DNA of 23,888 nucleotides, taken from positions 1 through 23,888 of the forward strand of contig JBJLGD010000041.1 of NCBI GenBank assembly GCA_045565015.1, in the 5' to 3' direction. Positions 15,705 through 22,800 of this stretch are shown here, in pieces. This stretch comes from GCA-2697345 sp045565015 (GTDB taxonomy: Bacteria; Pseudomonadota; Alphaproteobacteria; Rhodobacterales; Rhodobacteraceae). The translations under genes and the position numbers were made by a program. The first letter of the stretch is position 1. Every line of letters starts with the position of its first letter. Under the pieces are notes generated by a model. The model was not told the origin of the DNA and did not search any database. It saw only the letters and a list, made by a program, of their open reading frames with translations.

Positions 15705-17528
15705 CTACTCTGCTGCTAAATCACCGTCTATTTTTCTCGCATAACCTCTTGGAGTATACATTTTTTTTCCATCGCCACGAACAACCAACCTTGATTGTGA
15801 AGATCCAACAATTACAACAGTCAACATATCGACTTCTGCAACATCTATCTTATCTAAATTTCTGTATCTCACTTTTTCTTCCATCCTTCCTAACGAAGTT
15901 GCAAGTAAAACTGGAGTATTTTGAGGTCGGTTTTTTCTTAGTATCTTAATCGCAGCTACAAACAGTTTTTTTCTTTTCTTTGAAACGGGATTATATAAGG
16001 CTACCACAAAATCACCAACTGAAGCTGCTTCTAACCTTTTTAAGATATCCCCCTGCGGTGTTAATAAATCACTTAGAGATATGGCACAAAAATCATTCCC
16101 CAATGGAGCTCCCGAACGTGCAGCTGCAGCCTGTAAAGCTGATACTCCTGGAGAGGAAACAACTTCAACTTTCTTCGCATTAGCGCTTACTCCAAAATCT
16201 TTATCGCTCCTATCAAGAAGCTCAAAGATTAAGGCTCCCATCGCATAAATGCCCGAATCTCCAGAACAAATTAATGCTACGTTTGCTCCCTCGCCAGCTC
16301 TTTCAAGGGCATACCTGCATCTCTTCTCTTCATCTCCAAGCGGAAAAGAAGTTTGTCTTTTTCCAGCTGCAATAGGACCTAATAAATCCAGATAGAGACT
16401 ATAACCTATGAGTTCTTCAGCCTGTCCAATTAATACAGACGCCTCCAAGGTCCGCCATTCAGCCTGACCTGGACCAATTCCAATAAGAGAAACTTGGCCT
16501 CTACCTTTTCCCAAAAGTTCAACGATAGGGTTTGGAGATTTGACTAAGGCGCAGGTTGCATTTTTTGTTTTTCTTTTTTTCGAGTATACATACCCGCCTG
16601 AACCTGACTGAGCCAATGCCGCTCCCTCGCTTACTCCATGACATCCAACTTCTTCAAATACCACTTTTGAAGGACTACTTAATCGATCTTTTTCGTGTTC
16701 TAATTCCACAGCAGTAAATAATCTCAAAGGACGATCAAGCTCTTTTGAAAGAGCTATCATCGCAGGTTCATCAGCTTTTAAATTTAATGTATTTATAGAA
16801 TGTATAGCATTAGGGCTTACATTTGATTCCAAGAGCATTGTATGGACTAATTTACTTAATTCTTCAGGTGGACAATTTCGAGAACACCCAACTCCTAATG
16901 AGAATTTTTTTGGAAAAAAACTTATATCTGGTTTTAGATTTTTCGTCTTTAACTTCGTGGTACAAAGAATTTCCACATCCTTACCAGTGGGTAAATCATT
17001 TAGCCACAAAGCATTTTCTTTTTCTTCCCCAGTTATTTTCGCCCTAGCTCCGGATAACATACGCCCCATTGCTTCTTTTACGTTACTTTCCGGGTCCAAG
17101 CACCAGCCAATAGGAGGCTCATCAATTGAAACACCCAGAGAGACATCTCCCGCTGTTGTTACTGCTGCTTTTGCATTTAGAAACTCTGCTATTGTTGTTG
17201 CTAACCTATTAGCCCCTCTATGCCCACCTAATAGAGGAATAACAACAGATCCGTCATCAGAAACAGCTATTACAGGCGACTCTGTGATTTTATTTTGTAG
17301 CAAAGGAGCAACCGCTCGAATTAATATGCCCGACGCGCAAACACCAATTATTGGGGTACCATTCGAAAACAAAACTCTAGTATGATTCAGTGCATTATCA
17401 AAAAACCTATCTGCCTTAGTAACTCTATCTGATCTTCCATGTAGTTTAAAAGAAAACTGATTTGCGATTTTGTTGGCAATTGAAAACCCAGCCTGGTTTA
17501 AGCATAAAATTACTGGTTCTATAGCCAT
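15705..17528 (-). CDS. cobJ: CbiG-CobJ fusion: precorrin-5A hydrolase / precorrin-3B C17-methyltransferase
   Basis: A 607-residue two-domain enzyme. Residues about 1-335 are CbiG-like. The N-terminal part has IIGVCASGILIRAVAPLL and VIPLLGGHRGANRLA, and the CobE-like C-terminal part has LGVGCSRNCPPEEL. CbiG opens the ring A lactone and releases acetaldehyde in the cobalt-early pathway. From about residue 340 a CobJ/CbiH tetrapyrrole methylase follows (VSLIGIGPGQAEWRTLEA, ALICSGDSGIYAMG, VVSSPGVSALQAAAARSGAP), which methylates C17 with ring contraction. Such bifunctional proteins occur in several alphaproteobacteria and cyanobacteria. The start overlaps cobI by 10 bases, indicating coupling. 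The frame is intact. Confidence 0.94.
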   Translation of the reverse strand: MAIEPVILCLNQAGFSIANKIANQFSFKLHGRSDRVTKADRFFDNALNHTRVLFSNGTPIIGVCASGILIRAVAPLLQNKITESPVIAVSDDGSVVIPLLGGHRGANRLATTIAEFLNAKAAVTTAGDVSLGVSIDEPPIGWCLDPESNVKEAMGRMLSGARAKITGEEKENALWLNDLPTGKDVEILCTTKLKTKNLKPDISFFPKKFSLGVGCSRNCPPEELSKLVHTMLLESNVSPNAIHSINTLNLKADEPAMIALSKELDRPLRLFTAVELEHEKDRLSSPSKVVFEEVGCHGVSEGAALAQSGSGGYVYSKKRKTKNATCALVKSPNPIVELLGKGRGQVSLIGIGPGQAEWRTLEASVLIGQAEELIGYSLYLDLLGPIAAGKRQTSFPLGDEEKRCRYALERAGEGANVALICSGDSGIYAMGALIFELLDRSDKDFGVSANAKKVEVVSSPGVSALQAAAARSGAPLGNDFCAISLSDLLTPQGDILKRLEAASVGDFVVALYNPVSKKRKKLFVAAIKILRKNRPQNTPVLLATSLGRMEEKVRYRNLDKIDVAEVDMLTVVIVGSSQSRLVVRGDGKKMYTPRGYARKIDGDLAAE

Positions 17529-18220
17529 GGATCAGTTCCTTTAGTTACAATAATCATTGAGAAATAAGGAGCTATTAAGGGTGAATCTATAAGCTTTAAA
17601 ACTCTCTGATGAGGTAACGTAGCGTACTCAATATAAGTAGAGCAGCTAGTTAAACTCAAATCATTCAAAATAGATTTTATTTTTTCAATATGACGTCCTA
17701 CTTTCATAATGACAGCAGCATCTGCTCGCAAAATGCGATCTCTAATTAGAGCTTCCTCAAGAGTTCCTGGTATGACTGTAAGATACTCATTCCTCGCCAA
17801 AAGTGGTAGTTTTGCTGCTGCTGTTCCGGCGGTTAATGACGTTATACCCGGAATAATCTCTATATCATATCGGTCAGATAAACGTGAAAATATATACATA
17901 AACGACCCATAAAAAAATGGGTCCCCTTCACATAGGCATACTACATTTTCTCCATCATCTAGGATCTTAGAAATTTTTTTTGCAGATAAATCGTAGGCCA
18001 GCTGGGCGGGGTTTCTCTGTACCGTCATAGGAACAATCAGAGGGATTTCTATAACATCCTTAGTTAGGTAAGAAGCCACAACAGACTTGGAAAAGCTCTC
18101 ATTATCTTCCAATACCGGGTAAGCCACATAACTTACTGATTTAATAACGCGTACAGCCTTTAGGGTTAATAACTCTGGATCTCCCGGCCCAACGCCAACA
18201 CCAAATAACTTACCCCGCAT
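17519..18220 (-). CDS. cobI: Precorrin-2 C20-methyltransferase
   Basis: First methylase of the corrin branch (CobI/CbiL), adding a methyl at C20 of precorrin-2 or its cobalt form. A 233-residue tetrapyrrole methylase starts MRGKLFGVGVGPGDPELLTL. It continues with VVCLCEGDPFFYGSFMYI and EIIPGITSLTAGTAAAKLPL, typical of CobI. I chose the ATG at 18220, which opens the conserved domain and has GGAG about 11 bases upstream. An in-frame ATG at 18280 would add 20 unlikely residues inside cobL. The start overlaps cobL by 11 bases and the end overlaps cbiG-cobJ by 10 bases. Confidence 0.95.
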   Translation of the reverse strand: MRGKLFGVGVGPGDPELLTLKAVRVIKSVSYVAYPVLEDNESFSKSVVASYLTKDVIEIPLIVPMTVQRNPAQLAYDLSAKKISKILDDGENVVCLCEGDPFFYGSFMYIFSRLSDRYDIEIIPGITSLTAGTAAAKLPLLARNEYLTVIPGTLEEALIRDRILRADAAVIMKVGRHIEKIKSILNDLSLTSCSTYIEYATLPHQRVLKLIDSPLIAPYFSMIIVTKGTDPWL

Positions 18221-19415
18221 TCTTAATTTTACTCCATTGTATAACCGGCATAAGAGGTCGCCATGCCATACGAATACCAATTTCTTCTATTTTCTGAATA
18301 TTTAACCTAACTAATTCTCCACCATATTCCTGTTTCAGTTTTAGGAGCTCTAGTTCAGTTTCAAGAGTAACTGCATTTATAACAATCCGTCCAAAAGGCT
18401 TTAGTTTACTCCAACAAATATCAAATGTCTGTCTACTAAAACCACCTCCAATGAAAATAGCGTCTGGACTTAAAAGATTTTCTAGGACTTCTGGTGCAGA
18501 CCCGTTTAAAATTTCTAATTTTGGAGCTCCTAAAATATATGCATTCTTCTTTGCCATTTCTCGTCGCTCTTTTTTTGGCTCAATACCAATAGCTTTGCAA
18601 TCATAGCTAGACCGCATCCATTCTATTGAAACAGAACCGCAACCCAAACCGATATCCCATAAAAGTGCGCCACGCATCGGCATTAGTTTAGAAACAGTTA
18701 TGGCCCTCACTTCTTTTTTTGTAATATTTCCATCATGGATGAAATTAGAGTCATCTAAACCTGGAGAACTAGAATTTATTTTTGCATTCGGACCACAAAT
18801 ACAATTTATAGCCAAGGTATTAAAATCAGGGACATTATAATTCCATTCAGAAGCTAATGAATCGAATCGTTTTTCTTTGTTTCCACCCATATTAGAAAAA
18901 ACAGTCAGCTCTGAGTTCTCAAAACCTCGTTCGTTCAGTAGCCTTGCGATTTCTTTTGGTGTTTCAGAACCAGAAGTTAATACAATCATTTTTTGACCAG
19001 GTTGGAAAAATGATACTAGCTGCTCAATAGGTCGTCCATGAGCTGTTAATGTTTCTATATCAGCTAAGCTCCAACTCATTCTAACAGATGCTAATTGAAA
19101 AGCCGATAACTGAGGATGAAAAGTTATATCTCCACTTTTAAAAGCTCGACTCAGTCGTGCTCCTACAGAGAACCATAACGGATCTCCTGTAACCAAAATG
19201 ACTATTTTCTTGCCTTTAAATGAAATTATCTCTTCTACCAGACTGTCAAAAGGCGATGGCCAAGATAGCCTTTGAGCCTTAAAATCATCTGATAGCTTAT
19301 GATGCCTTTCTCCACCGATTATTATTTCTGCATCTTTTAAAACATTTAGAGCATTGGATGATAAACCCTCAACTCCATCCTCACCTATACCTACAACATC
19401 TAGCCAAGCACTCAT
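18210..19415 (-). CDS. cobL: Precorrin-6Y C5,15-methyltransferase (decarboxylating)
   Basis: A 401-residue CbiE-CbiT fusion. The N-terminal half is a tetrapyrrole methylase (WLDVVGIGEDGVEGL, IIIGGERHH, VTGDPLWFSVGARL). The C-terminal half is a Rossmann methyltransferase with the SAM-binding LLWDIGLGCGSVSIEWMRS and DAIFIGGGFSRQ. The enzyme methylates C5 and C15 and decarboxylates the C12 acetate. The ATG at 19415 is preceded by GGAG at 8 bases and overlaps the cobH stop as ATGA. The open frame extends 32 residues further into cobH, but those are a cysteine-rich shadow. Confidence 0.96.
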   Translation of the reverse strand: MSAWLDVVGIGEDGVEGLSSNALNVLKDAEIIIGGERHHKLSDDFKAQRLSWPSPFDSLVEEIISFKGKKIVILVTGDPLWFSVGARLSRAFKSGDITFHPQLSAFQLASVRMSWSLADIETLTAHGRPIEQLVSFFQPGQKMIVLTSGSETPKEIARLLNERGFENSELTVFSNMGGNKEKRFDSLASEWNYNVPDFNTLAINCICGPNAKINSSSPGLDDSNFIHDGNITKKEVRAITVSKLMPMRGALLWDIGLGCGSVSIEWMRSSYDCKAIGIEPKKERREMAKKNAYILGAPKLEILNGSAPEVLENLLSPDAIFIGGGFSRQTFDICWSKLKPFGRIVINAVTLETELELLKLKQEYGGELVRLNIQKIEEIGIRMAWRPLMPVIQWSKIKNAG

Positions 19416-20470
19416 AATTTTATCTCCGGTAATCCAGCTGACAAGGCATTCACAACAGCAGAAGCCATAGCCGAACCGCCCTGACGTCCCTTCAACGTGA
19501 TATAATCGCACCCCCTTGAGTTGAAAGATAGTTCAAGCTTACTTTCTGCGGCACCCACAAAACCTACTGGGAATGCTACGACACATGCGGGCTTTGGAAA
19601 CCCTAAATCCAACAGTTCTAATAAATGGAAAAGAGCGGTTGGAGCGTTACCAATTGCGACAACGGATCCTTCAATGAAAGGTTCCCATAACTGGACAGCT
19701 GTAGCACTCCGCGTATTACCAATAACCTCAGCACCCAACGGAACTTCACTATTATTAATTGTAACAATAACTTCGTTATCTGCCGGTAAATATCTCCGAA
19801 TAATCCCTGCCGCAACCATCTGACAATCACATAAAATATTATTACCATTTTTAAGCGCTTCAACACCACGTGCAGCAAAATCTTTTGAAAAAGAAAGTTG
19901 GTCTTTAACCTCTATCATTCCGCAAGAGTGAATAAGTCGAGTAATAATTGGACGCATAAGACTCGGTTCTTTTTCAATTTCAGCTTCTTTATTTACTGTA
20001 GCGAAACTTTCAGCATAAATCGTTTCTGGATCTCGTATATAACCCAATATTTTCTTTTTTGGTCTAACATTTCCCAAAGATTCTAGCTTTGCTCCCAAGA
20101 TCCATCCTTCTTGCTTTTGAACCTTTTCGGAAACATTATATCCGATATTTAGTAAAGTCTCCAAATCTCCTAGATTATCTAATTCTGACAGTTTTTTTAA
20201 AACAGACTTAACCTGACTTGCATCAAGTACACTCTCAGTCTTCTCAACAGGCCAGAGTGCTGGATAAATTTCTGCAAAAATAATCTTTGCATCAAGGTTA
20301 GAAAATGGCCAAACAGAGCTATCAAAGCCCTCTTTTAAAATATTTACAAATGGAATTCCAAGAATAGTTTGTCCTCCCACCGCTCCAACTCCATTAAGCT
20401 GCCAAACACTCTTGGTTCGAGGCACTAACTTTTCAACCAAACGTTTTTTCATTTGGCAAAATTTGCCCAA
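19412..20470 (-). CDS. cobH: Fusion: C-terminal half of DUF429-like protein + precorrin-8X methylmutase
   Basis: A frame of 352 residues. Residues 143-352 are CobH/CbiC, which moves the C11 methyl to C12 to give hydrogenobyrinate. YIRDPETIYAESFATV, the catalytic-His region RLIHSCGMIEV, CDCQMVAAGI, GNAPTALFHLLELL and GRQGGSAMASAVVNAL are diagnostic. Residues about 7-130 (TKSVWQLNGVGAVGGQTILG, FAEIYPALWP, DASQVKSVL, EGWILGA) look like the second half of the DUF429-like protein encoded just upstream, separated by a frameshift. No usable in-frame start was found at the domain boundary, so the fusion looks real. ATG 20452 is the likeliest independent start; a TTG at 20470 opens the frame. Confidence 0.86.
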   Translation of the reverse strand: MGKFCQMKKRLVEKLVPRTKSVWQLNGVGAVGGQTILGIPFVNILKEGFDSSVWPFSNLDAKIIFAEIYPALWPVEKTESVLDASQVKSVLKKLSELDNLGDLETLLNIGYNVSEKVQKQEGWILGAKLESLGNVRPKKKILGYIRDPETIYAESFATVNKEAEIEKEPSLMRPIITRLIHSCGMIEVKDQLSFSKDFAARGVEALKNGNNILCDCQMVAAGIIRRYLPADNEVIVTINNSEVPLGAEVIGNTRSATAVQLWEPFIEGSVVAIGNAPTALFHLLELLDLGFPKPACVVAFPVGFVGAAESKLELSFNSRGCDYITLKGRQGGSAMASAVVNALSAGLPEIKL

Positions 20471-20903
20471 ACCCTTTGGGTTTATAAAAAGGTAAATCTT
20501 GAAAGCTTAACTTCTTTGATTTCGGGTATCCCCAAAAGGGTCCATCCGGTTCAAAATTCTTATTTAATTCCTCTGCTACCTGAAACCTATTATTCGAATT
20601 ATTAGTAGAATCCTCTACTAGACAAGTTAAGACATCCCATAAGTTAAGCCAATCTGCTATTCCAAGATTTTTATACGCGTCGGATGGGTACCCAAAAGGA
20701 AAATCGAATCCAACTAAAACTTTCCCGTTAACCTCGCTTAAAAGCTGCTTGATGATTAACATAGCACTAGCTCGAGTATTAGGGTTAAAAAGTTCAATAG
20801 AACTTTCGTCAGATCCGCACGCTATCCATATACTATCGGAGCCAGTTTTAGGCGTACTATTGGCTGACCAGTCAACAATCAGATAACTATCAAAAATACG
20901 CAT
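20433..20903 (-). CDS. DUF429-like (RNase H-fold) protein, N-terminal half, frameshifted
   Basis: A frame of 156 residues. SYLIVDWSANSTPKTGSDSI, KVLVGFDFPFGYPSDAY and NNRFQVAEELN, together with EIYPALW and DASQVK of the next frame, give the order of acidic motifs of the DUF429/RNase H-like superfamily; that assignment is by motif reading. It stops at 20433 after NEKTFG. In the next frame RLVEKLVPRTKSVWQL follows directly if one A is removed from the A6 run (minus strand, 20449-20444), giving an uninterrupted protein fused to CobH (about 500 residues). The position between cbiX and cobH suggests a role linked to cobalamin synthesis, but I know of no defined function. Confidence 0.75.
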   Translation of the reverse strand: MRIFDSYLIVDWSANSTPKTGSDSIWIACGSDESSIELFNPNTRASAMLIIKQLLSEVNGKVLVGFDFPFGYPSDAYKNLGIADWLNLWDVLTCLVEDSTNNSNNRFQVAEELNKNFEPDGPFWGYPKSKKLSFQDLPFYKPKGFGQILPNEKTFG

Positions 20904-20935
20904 TAAAATTATAATCCAATGCCGAGTTTAAGGAA

Positions 20936-22042
20936 TCAAGAAATTCCATTTTGTTTTCGCTGTTCTATTAGCTTACGCTCTTCCTCAATCACAGAATCTG
21001 GGAATTGGCTCATAAAACAACAGCAAACACCCTGATCTATCATCGTTCTAGGACCGTTGGGGTGACTAATATGCTTATAGATCCCGTGACTGTGACCATG
21101 GTCGTGGTCATGGTCGTGGCTATGATCATGGTCGTGGCTATGATCATGACTACCTGGTGCCTCATCATCTTCTGGGTCTGTTATTGGCTGGAATTCAGCA
21201 TGATGGTGATGAACATCAACTTCGCCTTTGGCTAATCTTTCCCTAAAGGAAGCCATAAGGTCGTGACTTTCATTCATATTCCCTGAAAGTGTTTCAGCTA
21301 TTCGCTCGAGAAAAGTATTTATTACATGATCTTGATCCGCCAAGTAATGAGCTTTATGGAAGGTTACTTCGGGTACTGTTTTTGCGACTCTATCTACATA
21401 ATTATAAATCCGATCAATTAATTTTCCCGTAAATAAAAAATATGGTGCTACAACTATTTTTTTATAACCTAACTTCAAAGCCATCTCTAAACCTTGACCA
21501 ACGGATGGAAAGGTTACTCCTGAGTAAACGGTCTCAGACCAGCCAAAACCCAAGTTCTCTGAAACAATACGTGTGAGTTTTGCTGCCTCCGCATTAGCAT
21601 ATGTGTCTGAAGTCCCTCTTCCAACCACAACCAACATAGTGTCATATAGATCTCCGTCGTGCACATGTGAGAGATTTAAACAATCCAGGATACGGGCCTC
21701 GAATGCTGCTATCATTTCAGAATGCAAGCCAAGCTCCCTACCATAACTCACGCGTAAACCTGGATTCTTTTCCTGATAGGTCGTCAGAACCGAAGGTATA
21801 TCGTTTTTAGCATGGGTCGCGGCAAAAAGCATACCAGGTACTGCGATTATATGATTAACACCATGATCCCTTAGGGAATCTAGTCCCATATGAATGTTTG
21901 GCGCGGAATACTCTAAAAACCCATATTCAACCGGTATATCAACAAAGTGTTTCCTTAAACCTTTTGCCAACAATCCAAATTCTTCTTCAGCACTTTTTGA
22001 TCTACTGCCATGCCCACAAATCATTATACCGATTTTATCCAT
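20936..22042 (-). CDS. cbiX: Sirohydrochlorin cobaltochelatase, long His-rich form
   Basis: A 368-residue CbiX-type chelatase that would insert cobalt into sirohydrochlorin. The first domain has ICGHGSRSKSAEEEF and GMLFAATHAKNDIPSVL with the metal-binding His residues. A second, related domain starts near residue 135 (MLVVVGRGTSDTYANAEA) and includes VAPYFLFTGKLIDRI. The C-terminal part is rich in His and Asp: VDVHHHH near residue 278, then alternating His-Asp/Ser repeats at about 300-322. A CCCFMSQFPDSVIEEER tail with three adjacent cysteines follows. The His-rich segment suggests cobalt storage or delivery. The start has AGGAGA at 6 bases. First gene of the leftward operon, behind a leader of about 245 nt. 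Confidence 0.92.
   Translation of the reverse strand: MDKIGIMICGHGSRSKSAEEEFGLLAKGLRKHFVDIPVEYGFLEYSAPNIHMGLDSLRDHGVNHIIAVPGMLFAATHAKNDIPSVLTTYQEKNPGLRVSYGRELGLHSEMIAAFEARILDCLNLSHVHDGDLYDTMLVVVGRGTSDTYANAEAAKLTRIVSENLGFGWSETVYSGVTFPSVGQGLEMALKLGYKKIVVAPYFLFTGKLIDRIYNYVDRVAKTVPEVTFHKAHYLADQDHVINTFLERIAETLSGNMNESHDLMASFRERLAKGEVDVHHHHAEFQPITDPEDDEAPGSHDHSHDHDHSHDHDHDHGHSHGIYKHISHPNGPRTMIDQGVCCCFMSQFPDSVIEEERKLIEQRKQNGIS
21097..21150. repeat. Tandem repeat encoding the His-Asp tract of CbiX
   Basis: Two perfect 18-base copies (21109-21126 and 21127-21144, each starting CATGGTCGTGG on the plus strand) sit within a longer degenerate array. They encode the His-Asp/Ser repeats of CbiX. All units are multiples of three, so the tract can lengthen or shorten without breaking the frame. 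Confidence 0.75.
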
Positions 22043-22289
22043 TCATACTCTCCTTTGTAACGAATTTTAATGATTGGTCTAAGAACATAGTTATCAAATA
22101 TGTGTTTAGATCAATTAACAAAGTCCGTCGTATATTAAGTTAACCTACTTCTTACAATTTATCAGGAGATTTCAGCACCAGAACAGTAGCACACGACAAC
22201 GCAGCTTTAGTAACCTCTAGTTGAGTAATCACAACGAACTGCCAACCTCTCTGGCCCTTACGGCTTTGTCAGTTTTAGTTATAGAGACT
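22043..22289 (-). promoter_or_regulatory. Candidate structured leader RNA of the cbiX-cob operon
   Basis: The predicted transcript of the cobalamin operon has a leader of about 245 nt. Its first part folds well on paper. An 8-pair stem joins AGUCUCUA (22289-22282) to UAGAGGUU (22219-22212). It encloses a 5-pair stem AACUG/CAGUU (22274-22270 with 22241-22237) and a hairpin GUUG/CAAC with an 8-base loop (22235-22220). Two pairs of the closing stem are G-U, which fit the minus-strand transcript only. Further on, UCUCCU (22169-22164) is an exact complement of the cbiX ribosome-binding site AGGAGA (22054-22049). No B12 box or known riboswitch class was recognised. The structure was worked out by hand. 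Confidence 0.4.
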
Positions 22290-22295
22290 TAATCT

Positions 22296-22324
22296 ATTAT
22301 CGCAATAATATTATTTCATTTCAA
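22296..22324 (-). promoter_or_regulatory. Promoter for the cbiX-cobM operon
   Basis: On the minus strand TTGAAA (22324-22319) and GATAAT (22301-22296) are separated by exactly 17 bases, a good sigma-70-type match. The start point would fall near 22289, immediately before the stem of the candidate leader RNA. Confidence 0.5.
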
Positions 22325-22342
22325 AAATTAAAAATAGACAGT

Positions 22343-22371
22343 TTTAGAAATTTAGTTGTATGCAGAATAAT
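22343..22371 (+). promoter_or_regulatory. Candidate promoter for DUF1636-cobC-cbiB
   Basis: TTTAGA (22343-22348) and AATAAT (22366-22371) with a 17-base spacer. It would start transcription about 45 bases before the DUF1636 ATG. It stands back to back with the cbiX promoter, so the two halves of the locus could share regulation. The 381-base gap 22043-22423 holds these elements and the leader; no protein gene was convincing there. Confidence 0.38.
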
Positions 22372-22423
22372 TAGAATATCTTATACCAGTAACGTTAGTA
22401 ATCTAGAGAGAGATGATCAAAAT

Positions 22424-22800
22424 ATGAATACTTGGGTAACGATATGTGAGACATGTAAACGTGAGAATTGGGCAGAAGGAGACATGAAGTTTACAGATGG
22501 AGAACGCCTAATAGCATTAATAGCCGAAATTAGAGAAGAATACCCAAACATCAGGACTCGAACGCATCCCTGCCTAATGGGTTGTAGTCATGGCGGCAAC
22601 CGTAAACAATTCAAGCAGATGATAAGATGTGCTATACTCTTGGTAAATTTGAACCGAATGAGATTTCTGCTAAAGCTATTCTATCCTATGCACAACTTCA
22701 TTATGAAAGTGATAAAGGCGTTGTCCCGTATCGCGATTGGCCAGAGGATATAAAAGGTCATTTTGTCACCCGGCACCCCCCATTACCAAAAAATTTATGA
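22424..22800 (+). pseudogene. DUF1636 family predicted metal-binding protein, frameshifted
   Basis: The N-terminal part reads MNTWVTICETCKREN and PCLMGCSHGGN, with Cys-X2-Cys and Cys-X3-Cys pairs typical of DUF1636 (PF07845). The original frame then becomes nonsense and runs to 22753. In another frame the C-terminal part is intact: ADDKMCYTLGKFEPNEI, GVVPYRDWPEDIKGHFVTRH and PPLPKNL, ending at TGA 22798-22800. Removing one C at 22600-22601 and one A at 22604-22606 restores an unbroken protein of about 125 residues reading NVTIQADDK at the join. The stop then overlaps the cobC start as ATGA, the normal operon arrangement. Function is unknown; the family often occurs in B12 loci. It could be a working gene with sequencing errors. 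Confidence 0.82.

Noticed and set aside
16957..17385. 142-residue frame on the plus strand opposite cbiG-cobJ.
   Set aside because: It is a shadow of the well-supported CbiG domain with no family resemblance.
19416..19511. N-terminal 32-residue extension of CobL containing four clustered cysteines.
   Set aside because: It is the out-of-frame reading of the cobH 3' end; the ATG at 19415 has a good ribosome-binding site and begins the conserved domain.
22188..22225. Plus-strand stretch resembling a tmRNA tag reading frame (GTAGCACACGACAAC followed by GCTTTAG and TAACC).
   Set aside because: No T-arm, CCA end or acceptor stem is nearby, alphaproteobacterial tmRNA genes are permuted and longer, and the peptide would not end in the usual Ala-Ala.
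22152..22270. Minus-strand frame of about 38 codons (including QFVVITQLEVTKAAL) in the cbiX leader.
   Set aside because: It has no ATG and no ribosome-binding site and matches nothing I recognise; frames of this size occur by chance.
22160..22290. Canonical cobalamin riboswitch.
   Set aside because: Neither strand has a convincing B12 box or the GGGAA...GGTG...AATC core. ATCAGGAGATTT on the plus strand resembles part of a B12 box but is not placed upstream of a complete element.
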